Below are positions 47,040-59,399 of a DNA stretch of 64,000 nucleotides, piece after piece. The DNA lies in the NCBI GenBank assembly GCA_030549495.1, contig JAUIRK010000936.1:682001-746000 (forward strand), written 5' to 3'. The translations under genes and the position numbers were made by a program. The first letter of the stretch is position 1. Each line of letters starts with the position of its first letter. Origin of the DNA: Nectonema munidae (taxonomy: Eukaryota; Nematomorpha; Nectonematoida; Nectonematidae). A model generated the notes under the pieces. That model ran no database searches and had not been told where the DNA came from. It saw nothing but the letters and a program-made list of their open reading frames with translations.

Positions 47040-48740
47040 AAATATTAATGTTGTTTCTATTTTTACAATCCTTCATTATGAAAAAAGAATGCCACGTAAA
47101 AAAAGGCTTAATCCAAAACTAACAAATAATTTCTTTATTAATCCCCTTTTTTGAAAGTGTTTCTTCAATCTGTGCTGAAGCGGTAATCCTTAATAGCATG
47201 TGTTACGGAGGTACCGGCGTTGGGATTAGGACATTTATTTTCTTGTTCAGTGAAAAATATGCGCTATCTAACCGTTAATTTGCTTAATAGTTCGTGTTTG
47301 CGCTATGAAAGCAGCGAGCATGTAATTCCAGTTGTGATGTTTTTACTCTTTCGCAGCATTTCTGCGCTACGCTCTATATCTCCTCTTCCTTGTTTTATTA
47401 AATTTTACACTTGGATGATGATTTTTTCTCCGTATCGCCCTTCTTACAAATAAACGACTTTTGCCATGTCTTAGCTGGAATATTTGCTGCTATCTCTTTT
47501 GATAATTTTAATAGTGTATTGCAAGAGATGTGATGACCTAGTCTTTCACAAAGCCCTTTGCTTGCTTTTCTACCGTGCCAGCATACAAAACTAGCTTGAT
47601 GTATTTGTACATACATGTGTACATAGCAGCTTAGTAGTAATATGACACAGCTACAGCATTGAAATCTCTAAGAAGCAAAGACGCTATCCTTATCATTAAT
47701 CCTTTGTCGTTAAAAGTACTTATAATGCAGTAGGGATCAACTCATTTTTAACGTATGAGTTGCGCCTTTCTGGCTTATTAGTTTTGGCTTGCGTATTTTA
47801 TATGCCAATTTTTTATCCAAAACTTCTTTGCACTTTGAATCTCTTTAAAAATTTTTATATTATAAAAACCTTTTTCATTTTTTAAATTTTACTCAAATTT
47901 TCACATTTAAAAATACTAATTAGATATCTTTTTTATTTTAAAAACTGATTTTTAAGGAACAAATATCGCAAAGTTCTTAAATTTGGAAGGTTGCCATATA
48001 TGATATTATGAGTTAGGAAACTGTAAATTCATCAAATATAGACATGGCCTTCACTTAGGGGAGGGCGAGACAGGGGCATATGCCAGGGCGGCACAAATTG
48101 GGGTGAGGAGAGAGGGAGGGGAGGGCAGCAAAAATAAAAATAACTTAATTATTTTAAATAAAATTTATAACGTCCGTAAGAAATGATTAATACTGGTATA
48201 TAAAAAGAAGTTAGTCTCTTTCAAAATCTCCTACTCTCAACTCATTAAATTCCAACTGATGCAATTGATTTAAAATGAGATTCAACGACAGCAGATAATT
48301 TTAAGTGTGTGACTCTTGAAGAATTTGGGGTAAAATATCATTCTATTTACCCAAAAGTGGAGTCTCCGATTATTGATTCCCTTTTTGCCGCCCCATCTTT
48401 GCGAGGTAGCTTTTTTCGGTCTTGTTGTATCAAAAAGATTTTTGTTCAAAGGGATTTGCATGGTTCACTTTCTTCCTTGAGGCCTAGAATTGTTAATCTT
48501 GCAAAAATAAAATTACAACATACATCCCACTTTTGTTAATAATAATGATTTAAGTCTTAAAATCATTTGATTTTTTTCCTTCAATATTTTTTCATAAGCG
48601 TTGTAATTTACTTGTGTGTATGCAAATTAAAACGAAGAAGTGAAAATAAAATGAATAATATTAATTGCTACCTTTTATTTATTCTGTATTTTTAAAGGAG
48701 GGGAAAAAGAGGGCCTTGTTCAAAAATTTTTGGGAACCAA
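47040..48740. other. Repeat-rich region without recognised genes
   Basis: GC-richer patches suggest old transposons. 48055-48130 is G-rich (GGGGAGGGCG, CAGGGCGGCAC), and 48715-48737 reads TTTTTGGGAACCAATG, matching a hAT right end of the type seen at 33940. Open frames at 47220-47453 (+) and 47398-47616 (-) are not recognised. Confidence 0.35.
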
Positions 48741-48747
48741 TGCTCTA

Positions 48748-49200
48748 TACCAGAGGTGGGGAAACCCCTGTCCGCGGGCCAAATTGAGCCTTAAACGTTT
48801 TTTATAGCACCAGCACACTGATATACCCATCCATGTGTAGAAAATCGAGTAAATTTCCCCCTATAAAAGTGTCTTATCCCATAATTAGAAAAAGTTAAAT
48901 TCATTTATTTATAAGGAAAGGCAAGTGAAGCTTACCCCATAGTTAGACCAGTTTTAACTTAGGGTCGGCACTGAGGTATTGGAAGGCATGAATGAAATTT
49001 TCGGATGCGATTCCGATTCCGATATTAAAAAAACACGACTCTTACGATGCCGCAATTCCGATTAATCGTCCTATGCCTCATTTAGATGTTATACACAAGA
49101 TCACACGCTCAAGGTTTGATATTTGTGATGCGCCCGTAGACCTTGATTTTTGAAATTTTTGGCCCATTATACTAAACAGTTTCCTTAACTCGGCTCTATA
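48748..49200. mobile_element. hAT-like element remnant
   Basis: CAGAGGTGGGGAAAC at about 48749 is a typical hAT 5' end, placed eight bases (ctctatac) after the hAT right end at 48738. The same octamer recurs at about 49194, but no matching inverted terminus precedes it, so the right boundary is unresolved. Confidence 0.4.
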
Positions 49201-50494
49201 CAGTTGGGATATGAGAGGGTTAGGATAAGAGAAGTTCCGATATGCGAGGATATACTGTATAGTTGGAATTTAATGGTTTAAGAGTATGAGATTTTGAAAG
49301 AGATTGAGTGGGAATCTTAGAAAACTAGGAGTCGGAGTGAGAAGATTCTATCTTGGACTCCTAAAATTAAAATAAGTTAAATTTTGGTTATTGATCTCTT
49401 TATTGTTTTTTCGCTGGCATAAACATTTCATTTCAGGTCTTTGGGTTCAACACTAATTAATAAAAGTGGAAACCTAAAAAGTTTCTATTTCCCAATAAAT
49501 TATATCCTTTTACTGGCCATCTGATGTTTTTCTTAGATAAAAATTAGTGTCGTCTGATTTGAAAAGAAAGTTTTAGTGTTTTCAAGGAATATAAATTGTA
49601 AAAGCGAATATGCGTGATCATTCTATGTAGTACTGAAAATTCAGCGCAGAAATATAGAAAAATTAAAATCTAAGTGAAAAAGTTACAATGTTGGGTTCAC
49701 TTATTAAACAAGTATTAAATATTGTTCATACGACTATTCTCTCATGCTTATCACCTGGCGTGAAGGATATTTAATCAGAAAAAAACGAAACGTTTTTAAT
49801 AGTTTTTGTTACATCAATCTATACGACGCGATACTCAAAAATTTCAAAAAAAAACCCTGTTACGCTTGCACGACAGAATTCAATGCTTTGAAGTTTATGT
49901 TCTGGTTTTTAATGAAAACATTGATATCTATGACATACTTCAACTTTTTGTATTTGTTCGCGTAACAAAGATGTATCTTTCAAGTTAGAGACGGAATTAA
50001 TTTGTTGGGAAACTATCAAATATGATGGCCTATGGAGCACCTGGTATGGTTTGTAAAATCACCAGTACAGTAACAAAAAACTTAAGCTCGAAACAAAAAA
50101 AGCAATGATTATTAATGTCGTAAGAGAATTTATGCTCAGAATTGATATTCCAGGATCACAAAAACTAACTAACTAAAACAAACAATTTATAGAATTTCTT
50201 ACAGAAATAGATCCGAATTATAGTGATGAAGCTCATTATGGATCGCCTGAATATAAAATTTATTTATGCGTAATTTCTCACAGCTTTGGTGTGTGCACAG
50301 ATACAACTAAAAAATAAATTTCTTTTAATTGTATATACACTAGAAATTTTCTATCAATGTATTCACTTTTTATATCTTATATAGACATCGGTTTTAACTG
50401 TGTACCTTTCAGGCACTTTTCATAAAAAATAAAATAAATATAAAAAATTGTATCAGTACGGGAGAAAATTATTGCAGAGGCGACACCCACCCGC

Positions 50495-50861
50495 CAGTGG
50501 TGGTTCTAGATCTTCAAAAGTGAGGGGGCCAAACAAGGGCCTTGTTTTTAAATCGATAATTTTTTATAAATTTTGCAATTTACCAAATACATGTTTCATT
50601 TTTTTTTCTTTGAATTATTCCAATGAATGAAAATCAAATTAAGAGTGCTCTTGGTCTAAGATTCACCCGGCCAGATAAGAGAGATATTTCTTCCCCTGGA
50701 TGCAAAAGCCACTCAAAAAAATTAACTTATAAAAAGTTTCGAGTAAATTTTAAATACAGTAAAATAGGTATTTGATGTGGAGGGGCAAACATGGGGTCCA
50801 GCCAAAAAACTGAGGGGGGGGGGGGGAGGGGAAGCCATGGTCGCCCTTAAAACCGTCATTG
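50495..50861. mobile_element. Non-autonomous hAT element
   Basis: 367 bp with ends CAGTGGTGGTTCTAGA and CTTAAAACCGTCATTG and a perfect 8-bp duplication ccacccgc (50487-50494 and 50862-50869). Contains a poly-G run at about 50813-50826. Not coding. Confidence 0.85.
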
Positions 50862-50869
50862 CCACCCGC

Positions 50870-52333
50870 CTCTTTCCAGTTGTTCCGCCTGATATAATTC
50901 TTATAATCACCTAATTAGAAAAGAAGCAAAAATAATTCTGTTGATGAGAAATAAAAGTTATAATATAATAACGATAAATAAAATAACACACACAAAACAA
51001 AATTTAACAGATCATAATTTTTGCTAGAAGGCTTTTTTATTGAAGGGTTTCGTACTATCCAAATAAAGCAAAACAATCCATCTATAAAACTACTCGAAAA
51101 ATTAATAACCTTTCGGAGAAATAACAAAATAATTTTCAAAGTAGCTTAGTCTATTCTTGGAACAAATCATTTACTATCCTTAGCAATAAAATGAAAAACA
51201 AGATATACATTATTTTTATCCAAGTAAAACTTATGATAAAACTCAGTTGCGAAATTTAATTGCTATTTCACTAAATTTACCTATTTAGCGAAAATAAAAA
51301 ATAAACCAAAATATATTTGAAACGATAAATTTCTTGTACCAATCTTCTACTATGTCTGGAATCACAGTTCAGCTCCTTTTTGATTCCACATACCTACACA
51401 CATCATTTATTTGTGGTCTAACAAGGTCGTAGGCGACCTATGGCACATGGTAAATTTACAACGGCACGTCCACTAGGCAAAAATAAACGCACATTTTGGT
51501 TATAGCTATATTTCTGGATGAAACTTCATAATAATTAACATGTTTTCATGATCTATTTAAACATCTTAAGTTAGCTGTATTTGGCAGTATTACATTTCCT
51601 TAAAAATACTACTGAACAAAAATAACTTTAACGATACAAATTTTTGCAAAATAGAAATTGTTGTTGACGTTGAAGATGTTTATTTTTTGAAATCAGTTAT
51701 ATCTTTAGCAATACAGATAATTAATATCTCAAAATTAATTAACCTACTTATCATGCCTAATCTAAACAAGGACATCCTTAAAAACATATTCCTATTTTGA
51801 GTATCTTCCATTTTATTAGTAGATTACCTTTAAAAGTTATCTCATTTTATGGCAAATTTTATATTAAGATGGAGAGAAAAAGTGAGTGAAGAAGGGTTTT
51901 CAAAAAAAAGATATTTAATCTAACTGCATTTATTATAACTAGAAATTTTTTTTAATTACTTTTAAAAATAAAATATTTGAATTAATTTTCAATTAAGGAT
52001 TAATAAAATAAGCTTCCGTTAAAACAAATTTTAAAGGCATATACTCTAAAATTAGTATAATGAGGTTGGCACGTGCACTGCGTTTGTAAGGTTAGTTTGG
52101 CACTTGATTATCAAAAAGTTGCCGCGGCCTTGGAACTGAGATTATGAAGTTATAGTGTAACAAAACTCTTAGCCATATGTGAAAAACTACCGATAGAGCC
52201 GCAAAAGTTTGATACAACTTGTACACACTTGGGAAAATTTTGAAGGAGTGTGAACTGTTTAAAAAAATTTTTTAACTGACAAATAACATTTATAATGAGA
52301 TTGCATAATGTGAGAGCGAACAATATAATATAA
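50870..52333. other. No gene recognised
   Basis: AT-rich sequence without recognisable exon, RNA gene or transposon end. Confidence 0.4.
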
Positions 52334-52640
52334 CAGCAGTGGGCAAATGCGACTGCCAGAGTTGCATGCGTCTCTTTGCTGAATCTGGCGATTAACGAAG
52401 TGTTCTCTAAATTATTTTTTAAGTGAGTGCACAAACCGTATTAACCAGTTGATTCATTCCCCAAAGAACTTAAGAGAAGAGTTAATTTGGTTTTTAATTT
52501 GCCTTTTATTTTTTTTCTGTAAAAATGAGATTAAATCAAAAAAAAATTAAAACTTAGATATTAACTTGTGGCTCTTTATAGAACATTAAAAATAATAATT
52601 TATGACTCTTTTTAACCTCTTATGTATGTGCCCATCCCTG
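52334..52640. mobile_element. Non-autonomous hAT element
   Basis: 307 bp beginning CAGCAGTGGGCAAATGCG and ending TGTATGTGCCCATCCCTG, flanked by a perfect 8-bp duplication taatataa (52326-52333 and 52641-52648). Not coding. Confidence 0.85.
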
Positions 52641-53339
52641 TAATATAACGCTGTAGTGAAAAGGAAAAAAATTAAGGTGAAAATTACTCCTCTCTGGAAT
52701 TAAATCAAGATCAGTAAAGGCTTCATTTTCAAAATAATTTAAAGGAGATTCAGGATGATGTGGAGATAAGTTAATAGATGACATCTCTCAAGAAATTATT
52801 TGAATGATCTAAAATAATTAACCAGTAAAAATGATTATATTAAAATATATAAAATTAGTAAGAAAAAACCCTAAAGTTTGATTACTATTCTATAATGCTG
52901 AAATTTGAAAAAATTAAATTGTTCCAAAATTATACAAATCACGTGTAATTTTAAAAGCAGTTATTAGGTAAGTAGGTTTAGTCGTTTTTAGCAAGAAAAT
53001 ATTTAGTTAGTTTTAGTCAATCAATTGATAGATTTTGATATTCTTCGATTCAAAAAATTTGAGGAACAAATTTGTAAGCGATATTTGATTACAGCAGGTT
53101 AATGACAGAGTTTCTTCAAACTTTTCAAGAATAACCAACCCTTATTTAAGAGAAAAAAATTGACGAGCCTGAAATTTATATGAAGAGCAATTAACATTTT
53201 TAGAAATCATATTATTTTACATAGCTAGCAAAAAACCCTTGTTGTGATTAAAAATGAACAATAAAGAAAGAAAAAACCTAATTTAGAGTCAAAATTAAAA
53301 TAAAAAAACTCAATAATCTTTTGAAACTAAATAGCAGAT

Positions 53340-53960
53340 GTAGGGTTGTTGAGTTGGAGTCAAATTAACTCGAGTCGGAGATTTTATAGGGATAAGAGTG
53401 GGAGTCGAAGGCAATAAAACTTTTTGAGGGGAAATCGAAGTCGAATTTTTTATATTTATCTTAAAAATGAAGAAAAATTCAAAATTTTGCAAGCATATAG
53501 AAGTGGCCTGATTTAAATATTTTAAATTTTAAAATATTTGGAGTTGGCAGTCTAAGTCCGATTTTTGTAAGTCCATCCGGCTCAGCAACCTTGGACTTGA
53601 TTGCGCATATTAGTGGAGTTACAAAGAGAGCGTATGTTGGCAATTCTAGTGATTGGACAATTAATTGGAATCGAAAAAGGGGAATGGTGCTTTTATTAAA
53701 TATCAGAATAAAAATCACATCGGAAACTTTCATTAGTACTTTCCGATACCTCAGTCCCGATACTCTTTATTTTTAGGAGTATTTAAAAAAGTACAATTTT
53801 TAAACCTATTTTAAAATTTATAAATTCAACTTGATTTATTGATGTTCCAAATCCAAACACATAAAATAATTAAAATAAATTTTTTAACTTTACACATAAG
53901 GCAATTAAGAATCGGCTTCGGAATCGAAATCGTACAAAACTTTTGCATCGTTCCATCACT
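53340..53960. repeat. GAGTCGGAGTC/GATTCCGA-type dispersed repeat
   Basis: Repeated, degenerate GGAGTC, GTCGGAG, AGTCCGA and GAATCG motifs throughout, similar to 43311-43670, 48990-49360 and 58130-58220. No coding frame or terminal repeat is evident. Confidence 0.45.
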
Positions 53961-55900
53961 AGCAATTGCTGATGTGGTTTGTAATTGAGACAGCTAGACT
54001 ATTGTAGTTTGAATAAAGTGAAAAACGTTTTCACATAAATACGTAGTTGATCATTGTATCAAATCTCTGAAAGTTACATGCTGCCTTTCATTATCATTTT
54101 AATCATTCTTTCGTTTTATTCAGTAAATATTTTTCTTAGCGGAGAATACTACAATTTATAGATAAATCAATAAGCTATTTTAAACTGTATTTTACGCTAT
54201 ACATTTACTTAGACCAAACCTCTTTGATTAAGAGTTACATCATAACCTGACTAGTGGTATTTTAATATCAAAAGAATATTTTGTATGCAAGTCAAATGAA
54301 AGCTGAGAAATCCTACTTTAAATTATGATCAATTATTCAATAAATATATTTCTTAAAATAGAGGATTCATATTATAACAAGGAAAAAGATGTAAAATAAA
54401 AGATAAGAGAATTTAAGGGTAAAGAATTATATACGTTATAAAGAAACTAAGTATGCTTCTATAAACATAATTTAAAAAAACACAAAGATTAGGACAAAAC
54501 GTAATATGGCAAAGAAAGTTATCAAACTTGATTGAGCAAAAAATATGGATTTTAAATCTTAATCTAGCAGTATTAAAGACAAGTATCTGATAAACTGTAA
54601 GGTGCCTTGAATACAAACTTACTCATGGCTTGCCAATTATGGATAACAATTAAAATACCGAAAAATTCATTTCTTTCATAAGTTAGAAATTTGGTTATAT
54701 ATATTATTTTAACTTACTTAATAATTTGAAATAATTTAGAAAACACATTTCAAAATGAATTTAATTTATAAAAAATTATTCCCATTTAAACTGGAGGAGA
54801 ATTAGGTTAATAAAAAAAAACATATTTTGAAAAAATAAAAACTATCGAAATAGATTAGAATATGAAAAGAAAATATCTACCTGTTCTGGTAGCTTACCTT
54901 CCCCCTCCTCTCCCTCCGCCTACCTCTATCGAACTCTCTTTTTTCAGATCATTCAGTTTTAACATTGTCTACTTTTGTCTGTAACTTGGTTGACGGGTTA
55001 TATGCACTTTAATATATTTTAGAAATAGGTTACAAAGAAATGGAACAGAATTTTCAAAAATATTTTAAATGAAAAGTCTTACACTTTGAATGTAAGAGTA
55101 CCATAAATCACGCACTCACATTATAGATCTTCCGCCTTAGTAATAGTTTATCAATAATATTGTATTAGGTATTTATTTCTAAGTTCATTAGTAGTGTTTA
55201 ATTGAAAATATAAATTAATAAGATCTCTATTTTTTAATAAAAATTTTTTTTGTAATGAAAAGTTAAAAAAAAGTCAAGATGTTTTCTGGTGCGGAAAATA
55301 TTAAATCAGATTACATCCAAAACTCTAATCAGTCCAAGACATTATTATTATTGTCTGCCTTTTATTGTATTGTTTGTGTTCTTACATTTAGCTTCGTAAA
55401 TCAAGGTCTATCTGCTGTGAAATATCAAATTACTAACTACCAAAGCGCATATAGAAAAAGTATAGAGAACTTTATTTCGCAATATATTTAGAATTTCACA
55501 AATTGCAAAAAAACTAGCAAAGGAAAAAATATTTAGCATTTTAATAGTACTTTAGCGGCATGTTTTCGCCACAATCTTATCAAAGTAATGAAATCAATTC
55601 TTTATTTAACTACAGATTTATGTAGCAATAACAATGGTTTGAAGAAAAGTAATCCTGTTACTCCACAAATTGAAGTTTCTTTGTGCTTTGGTTTAAAGTT
55701 AAAATTGAATAATAAAGGGCTCTCAAATAAATATATTCATAACAAAGCTCTAATTTAAAAAGCTAAAATTTTTTTACCTATTCACAGGTTGAAATTAAAT
55801 TGAGTTATGAATACGTAATCTTTAGAAATTTGAGTCTAACTCATGCCGAATTATACTTTTCATATGTAACATTCTAGTATAAACATAAAAATTCTAATAA
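53961..55900. other. No gene recognised
   Basis: AT-rich. A 70-codon + frame at 55279-55491 contains one hydrophobic stretch (LLLLSAFYCIVCVLTFSFV), but nothing else supports a gene. Confidence 0.35.
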
Positions 55901-55920
55901 TAGAGTGTTTGATTGTTGGT

Positions 55921-56036
55921 TTTAGCCATAAGGCTATATGCTCGCATTATGTTTGAGATAGTTAATCATAGAGATGGTTGTTAGTTTGTACCTCTGCTTA
56001 ACAGTTGAATGTCAGGAGTTTGATCCCCAAGGCTGC
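55921..56036 (+). repeat. tRNA-like-core repeat, copy 1
   Basis: A 48-bp arm at 55921-55968 (core AGGCTATATGCTCGCATTAT) is followed at once by a tRNA-like segment 55969-56036 whose B box reads AGTTTGATCCCC. The 5' acceptor strand is not preserved in this copy. The arm is the reverse complement of the arm that follows the tRNA-like part in copy 2. Confidence 0.75.
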
Positions 56037-56219
56037 CGATTCCTAAAAAAAATAATATAATGTAAAAATTGACACAAAATATAAATACACATGTATATTT
56101 AAGGAAAAATTTCAAATACAGATTAATTACTAGGTTAAAAGATTTGTATCTTTTATATCCAGACTTTTAAATCAATTTGCCATTCTACCTAGCAATAACT
56201 CTGGAACACAAATACTAAA

Positions 56220-56340
56220 ATTTTTTGAATTTTTTTTTTAAATTTAATCTTTTTTTTTTTTCTTTTTTTTTTAAATTTTTTTAAATTATATTTTTTTTTT
56301 ATATTTTTTTTGGTTTTTTTTTATTATATATATAAAATTT
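56220..56340 (+). repeat. T-rich low-complexity tract
   Basis: About 120 bp made almost entirely of T runs interrupted by A, between copies 1 and 3 of the tRNA-like repeat. Confidence 0.85.
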
Positions 56341-56466
56341 CAATTTCCTCATATTTTTAAATGTTTTTAAATAGTGTAAGAATAACGATGTTGAATACTG
56401 ATAAATGTAAATATATAGTTCTTCTATATTTCTATCTTTTTCTATATATGTTTCCTATCATCCATT

Positions 56467-56532
56467 GACGGTTGTTAGGGTATACCTCGAAGATAAATAG
56501 TTAACGGTCAGATTTCGATCACTAAAGCTCCG
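56467..56532 (+). repeat. tRNA-like-core repeat, copy 3 (diverged)
   Basis: Aligns by eye with the tRNA-like part of copy 1: GGTTGTTAGGGTATACCTC, then AGTTAACGGTCAG and a B-box-like TTTCGATC. No arm is recognisable on either side. Confidence 0.5.
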
Positions 56533-58129
56533 TACACTTAAAAATAATATAAGAATATTTTTTCTCTAAAATTTAAGGATTGTAAGCTTGTGCGAGTTTC
56601 ACCTTTTTGTTATTTAGGCATTTTGTCATCTGATTTTTAATCTTGGTCTCTCCATATAAAATATTTGATAACATTGCTATCTGGACTTCTTGGTGTATTC
56701 TAATAATATTTTTCTACTAAAATTCATAAGATTTTTTAATTTGCCTATTTTTTTCACATAAAATTTAGGGTTGTTCTTTGAATGCGGAAGCTTCGTAGCT
56801 AGAAGATCTAATGATCAGGAAGATGCCTGGGAATAATGATTAAAATAGAATTATATTTGATAAAATAATTGATTTAATATAAATTTCATGTAAAATTATC
56901 GCTCTAGAGTTGACTTTAGATGTTTTAATTAAAATGATATGGTGAAAAAATCAGAATAAGTGATTTAAGATTCATGTGAATATATATATATATTAGTAGA
57001 TGTTTGGTTTCGGTTATAGAAACTGCAATGATAACACAAAAGTGTGTTTTGATTTTGATGAAAGGATTGTTATATTTTTAGTCAAAACCTACTTTAGGAA
57101 AAAAGTTTAAGATATTATTTTAAATGTAGTAATGTATGCTCAATGATTGATTTTATTATCTTACCCAAGCCTTTGGAAAATAATTTTAAAAAACAAGTAT
57201 AGAGAAAATGAAACTTAGATATTGCAGACAATGTGAAAGACAAAATACAACCATATAAGATGTCAAAACGGAAAAAAATTTTTTGCAAATTATGAATGTA
57301 TAAATGTAAGTAAAGTGATAAGCGTGGTGTTGTGGAAACAAAAAAAAGTTTATAGAAAAATTCTTGATTTATATTTGGAATAAACGGACTTTTAAATTGA
57401 GAAAGCCTTTGCATCATAAATATATTACTATAGGTAATTATTAAGAGTGCTATGATAAAAATGCACAGTTTAATAGAAAAAATATATGATAGGCTTCTTT
57501 TCCATCTTTACTTGGTTAATTAAAAAGCGCAAACAAGAGGAGAACATTACATTCATAAATTCTGAGAAATGATTATCCCTTAAAATAGATAATATTGCCT
57601 TTTAAGGACTTACAAAATAGAAGGAAAGGTAATAGTTATATTAGGCGGTAGATGACAAAGTACTCTTTGAAGTAGATTTGAGTGAAAATCTATATTTAAT
57701 TTCAACAAAAGATAAGGTAAAATGTTATCACTTTGATATATTATATAAAGCTGAAAATCTCAATGTTGTCGCCGATTTCCTTTCAACTATTTTTTCAATT
57801 ACATATTAAAATCCTATCCATGTGAAAAAAACTTCACACATTACTTTGAATTTGCTTCACACAGGAGCTGCTCTAGTTAAAAGCAGCTGTTTTACTTTTT
57901 CATTTGAGGAAATATGCAAGGCTTGCATTCCGAGTTCTTTAAAAAAAAATTTTACGATCTAACTTTAAAAAATAAAACTTGAATAATTTGAATATTACAG
58001 ACCGAGAGATGCGGAGTGGATATTTAACCAAATTTAAGAGTCGCGTTTTTTTAAGTATTGAAAAATAATTTTAATTGTGTAAGCATAAGAAAAACTACTT
58101 TTTTTTTGGAAGCCAGAAGTAAAAGATGG

Positions 58130-58215
58130 CTTTTAAATATTTGAGGCGAGTGGGATTTTCGTAAGTAGTTAGAGTCAGATTTATGTAAGTAGTTGGAGTC
58201 AGAAATTTTCCTTTC
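58130..58215. repeat. GGAGTCAGA-type dispersed repeat
   Basis: GTAAGTAGTTAGAGTCAGAT and GTAAGTAGTTGGAGTCAGAA form an imperfect tandem pair, related in motif to the GAGTCGGAGTC repeats elsewhere in the window. Confidence 0.5.
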
Positions 58216-59242
58216 GAAAAGGGAACTCTGGTCAGACCAACACTTCTCCAAGAAAAACTTTCAATGATAACAATATACTCAATACTATTAATCTCCTTGT
58301 TAAGCATATATTATGAAGTAAATATATAAAAAAATTTGTAGAAATTAATATCTTGGATATGAACCATTTGAATGAGAGAGATAAAACTCCTTCTTTAGAG
58401 CATTTGCCTACAGATCCAAACAAAAAATCAAGTGAAGAAACTGAGTTTATTCAAGCGATAATTCCAATTCATATCTCTGTTCCGAATACCTATGCCTCAT
58501 GTTGTAAATCAAACTGATCATGTTATCAATAAGATTCAGAGTATAGCTGATGATTCTATATACCAGAAATAAAGCCTAGTGGTCGCTATAAACCTTCATA
58601 AACAAGTCAAAATTTAAAAGATAGAAAGTATGTTATTTTAATTGTACTATCTAATCTTTATGCACTAAATATAAGGAGTTTTAAAGAGCAATTCAACTAT
58701 ATTCTTAATGTATTTCTTCCTTTTCTGTTAATAATGCCTTCAATTATCAATTATGTAAATAAATGAAATAAAAATGTACAAATATTTGTCAGTTTAAAAG
58801 ATCATTTTTAAATATTTTGAGAAATGCGTTTAAAAAAGAAAAAAACCTCTTAAATACGGCCATTATATTTTAATTCTGAATTTTATTTTGAGTAAGCTAC
58901 TATTTTACGTTATTAATGATAAAATATTTATGCTGTTTTTCAAAAAGATTATTTAATATAAATAAAGGCAAAACTTACATCTTTTATTCAAAAATAGAAA
59001 AACATAAATTCTTGACCACTTTGATCTTCGTCAGATCTAACACCGTTATGTGTAGATTATATTTGGTGTTTTTTTTTGAATAAAAGTTCTACTTTTTGCT
59101 TCTAAAGATTATTAAACTCCTGTTTTTCAAAAATTTTACAATAATATTCTGAAATTATTACCAAATTTTTAGGGAATTTAGAAAAATTGGAATTTTGTTT
59201 TTAGTTCGGTTAAGTATATTAAATTTCATACTGTTTGCTAAA

Positions 59243-59387
59243 GAGCCTCAATGGTTTTTAGGGTGTACTTCTCAGCTTAACAGTTGAAGGTCAGGGGTTC
59301 GATCCCCAAGGCTCCCAACTCTAAAAACAAATTCACAAAAACTGTGATTAACCATCTTAAGCATAATGCGAGCATATAGCCTTACGA
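59243..59387 (+). repeat. tRNA-like-core repeat, copy 2 (best preserved)
   Basis: The 72 bases 59243-59314 have the size and layout of a tRNA. GAGCCTC at the 5' end pairs with AAGGCTC at the 3' end (6 of 7). CAGC and GTTG can pair around a short loop, and GGGGTTCGATCCCC gives a T-arm with a perfect RNA polymerase III B box (GGTTCGATCC). About 30 bases later comes the arm 59344-59387 (ATAATGCGAGCATATAGCCT), the inverse of the arm in copy 1. The anticodon loop is one base short, so this is a tRNA-derived repeat and not a working tRNA gene. Confidence 0.75.
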
Positions 59388-59399
59388 CTGAAAGTGCTT

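Noticed and set aside
47220..47616. Coding fragment of a transposase
   Set aside because: Basic-rich text on the minus strand hinted at this, but no recognisable motif was found.
49194..49201. ctctatac as right target-site duplication of the hAT at 48749
   Set aside because: No inverted terminus precedes it, so the octamer match may be chance.
52150..52434. 94-codon minus-strand frame
   Set aside because: Overlaps the end of a hAT MITE and resembles no protein.
55279..55491. Small membrane protein gene
   Set aside because: One hydrophobic stretch in a 70-codon frame is not enough; no splice, conservation or promoter support.
59243..59314. Functional tRNA gene
   Set aside because: The size and B box fit, but the anticodon loop is short by one base and related diverged copies lie nearby, so a tRNA-derived repeat is more likely.
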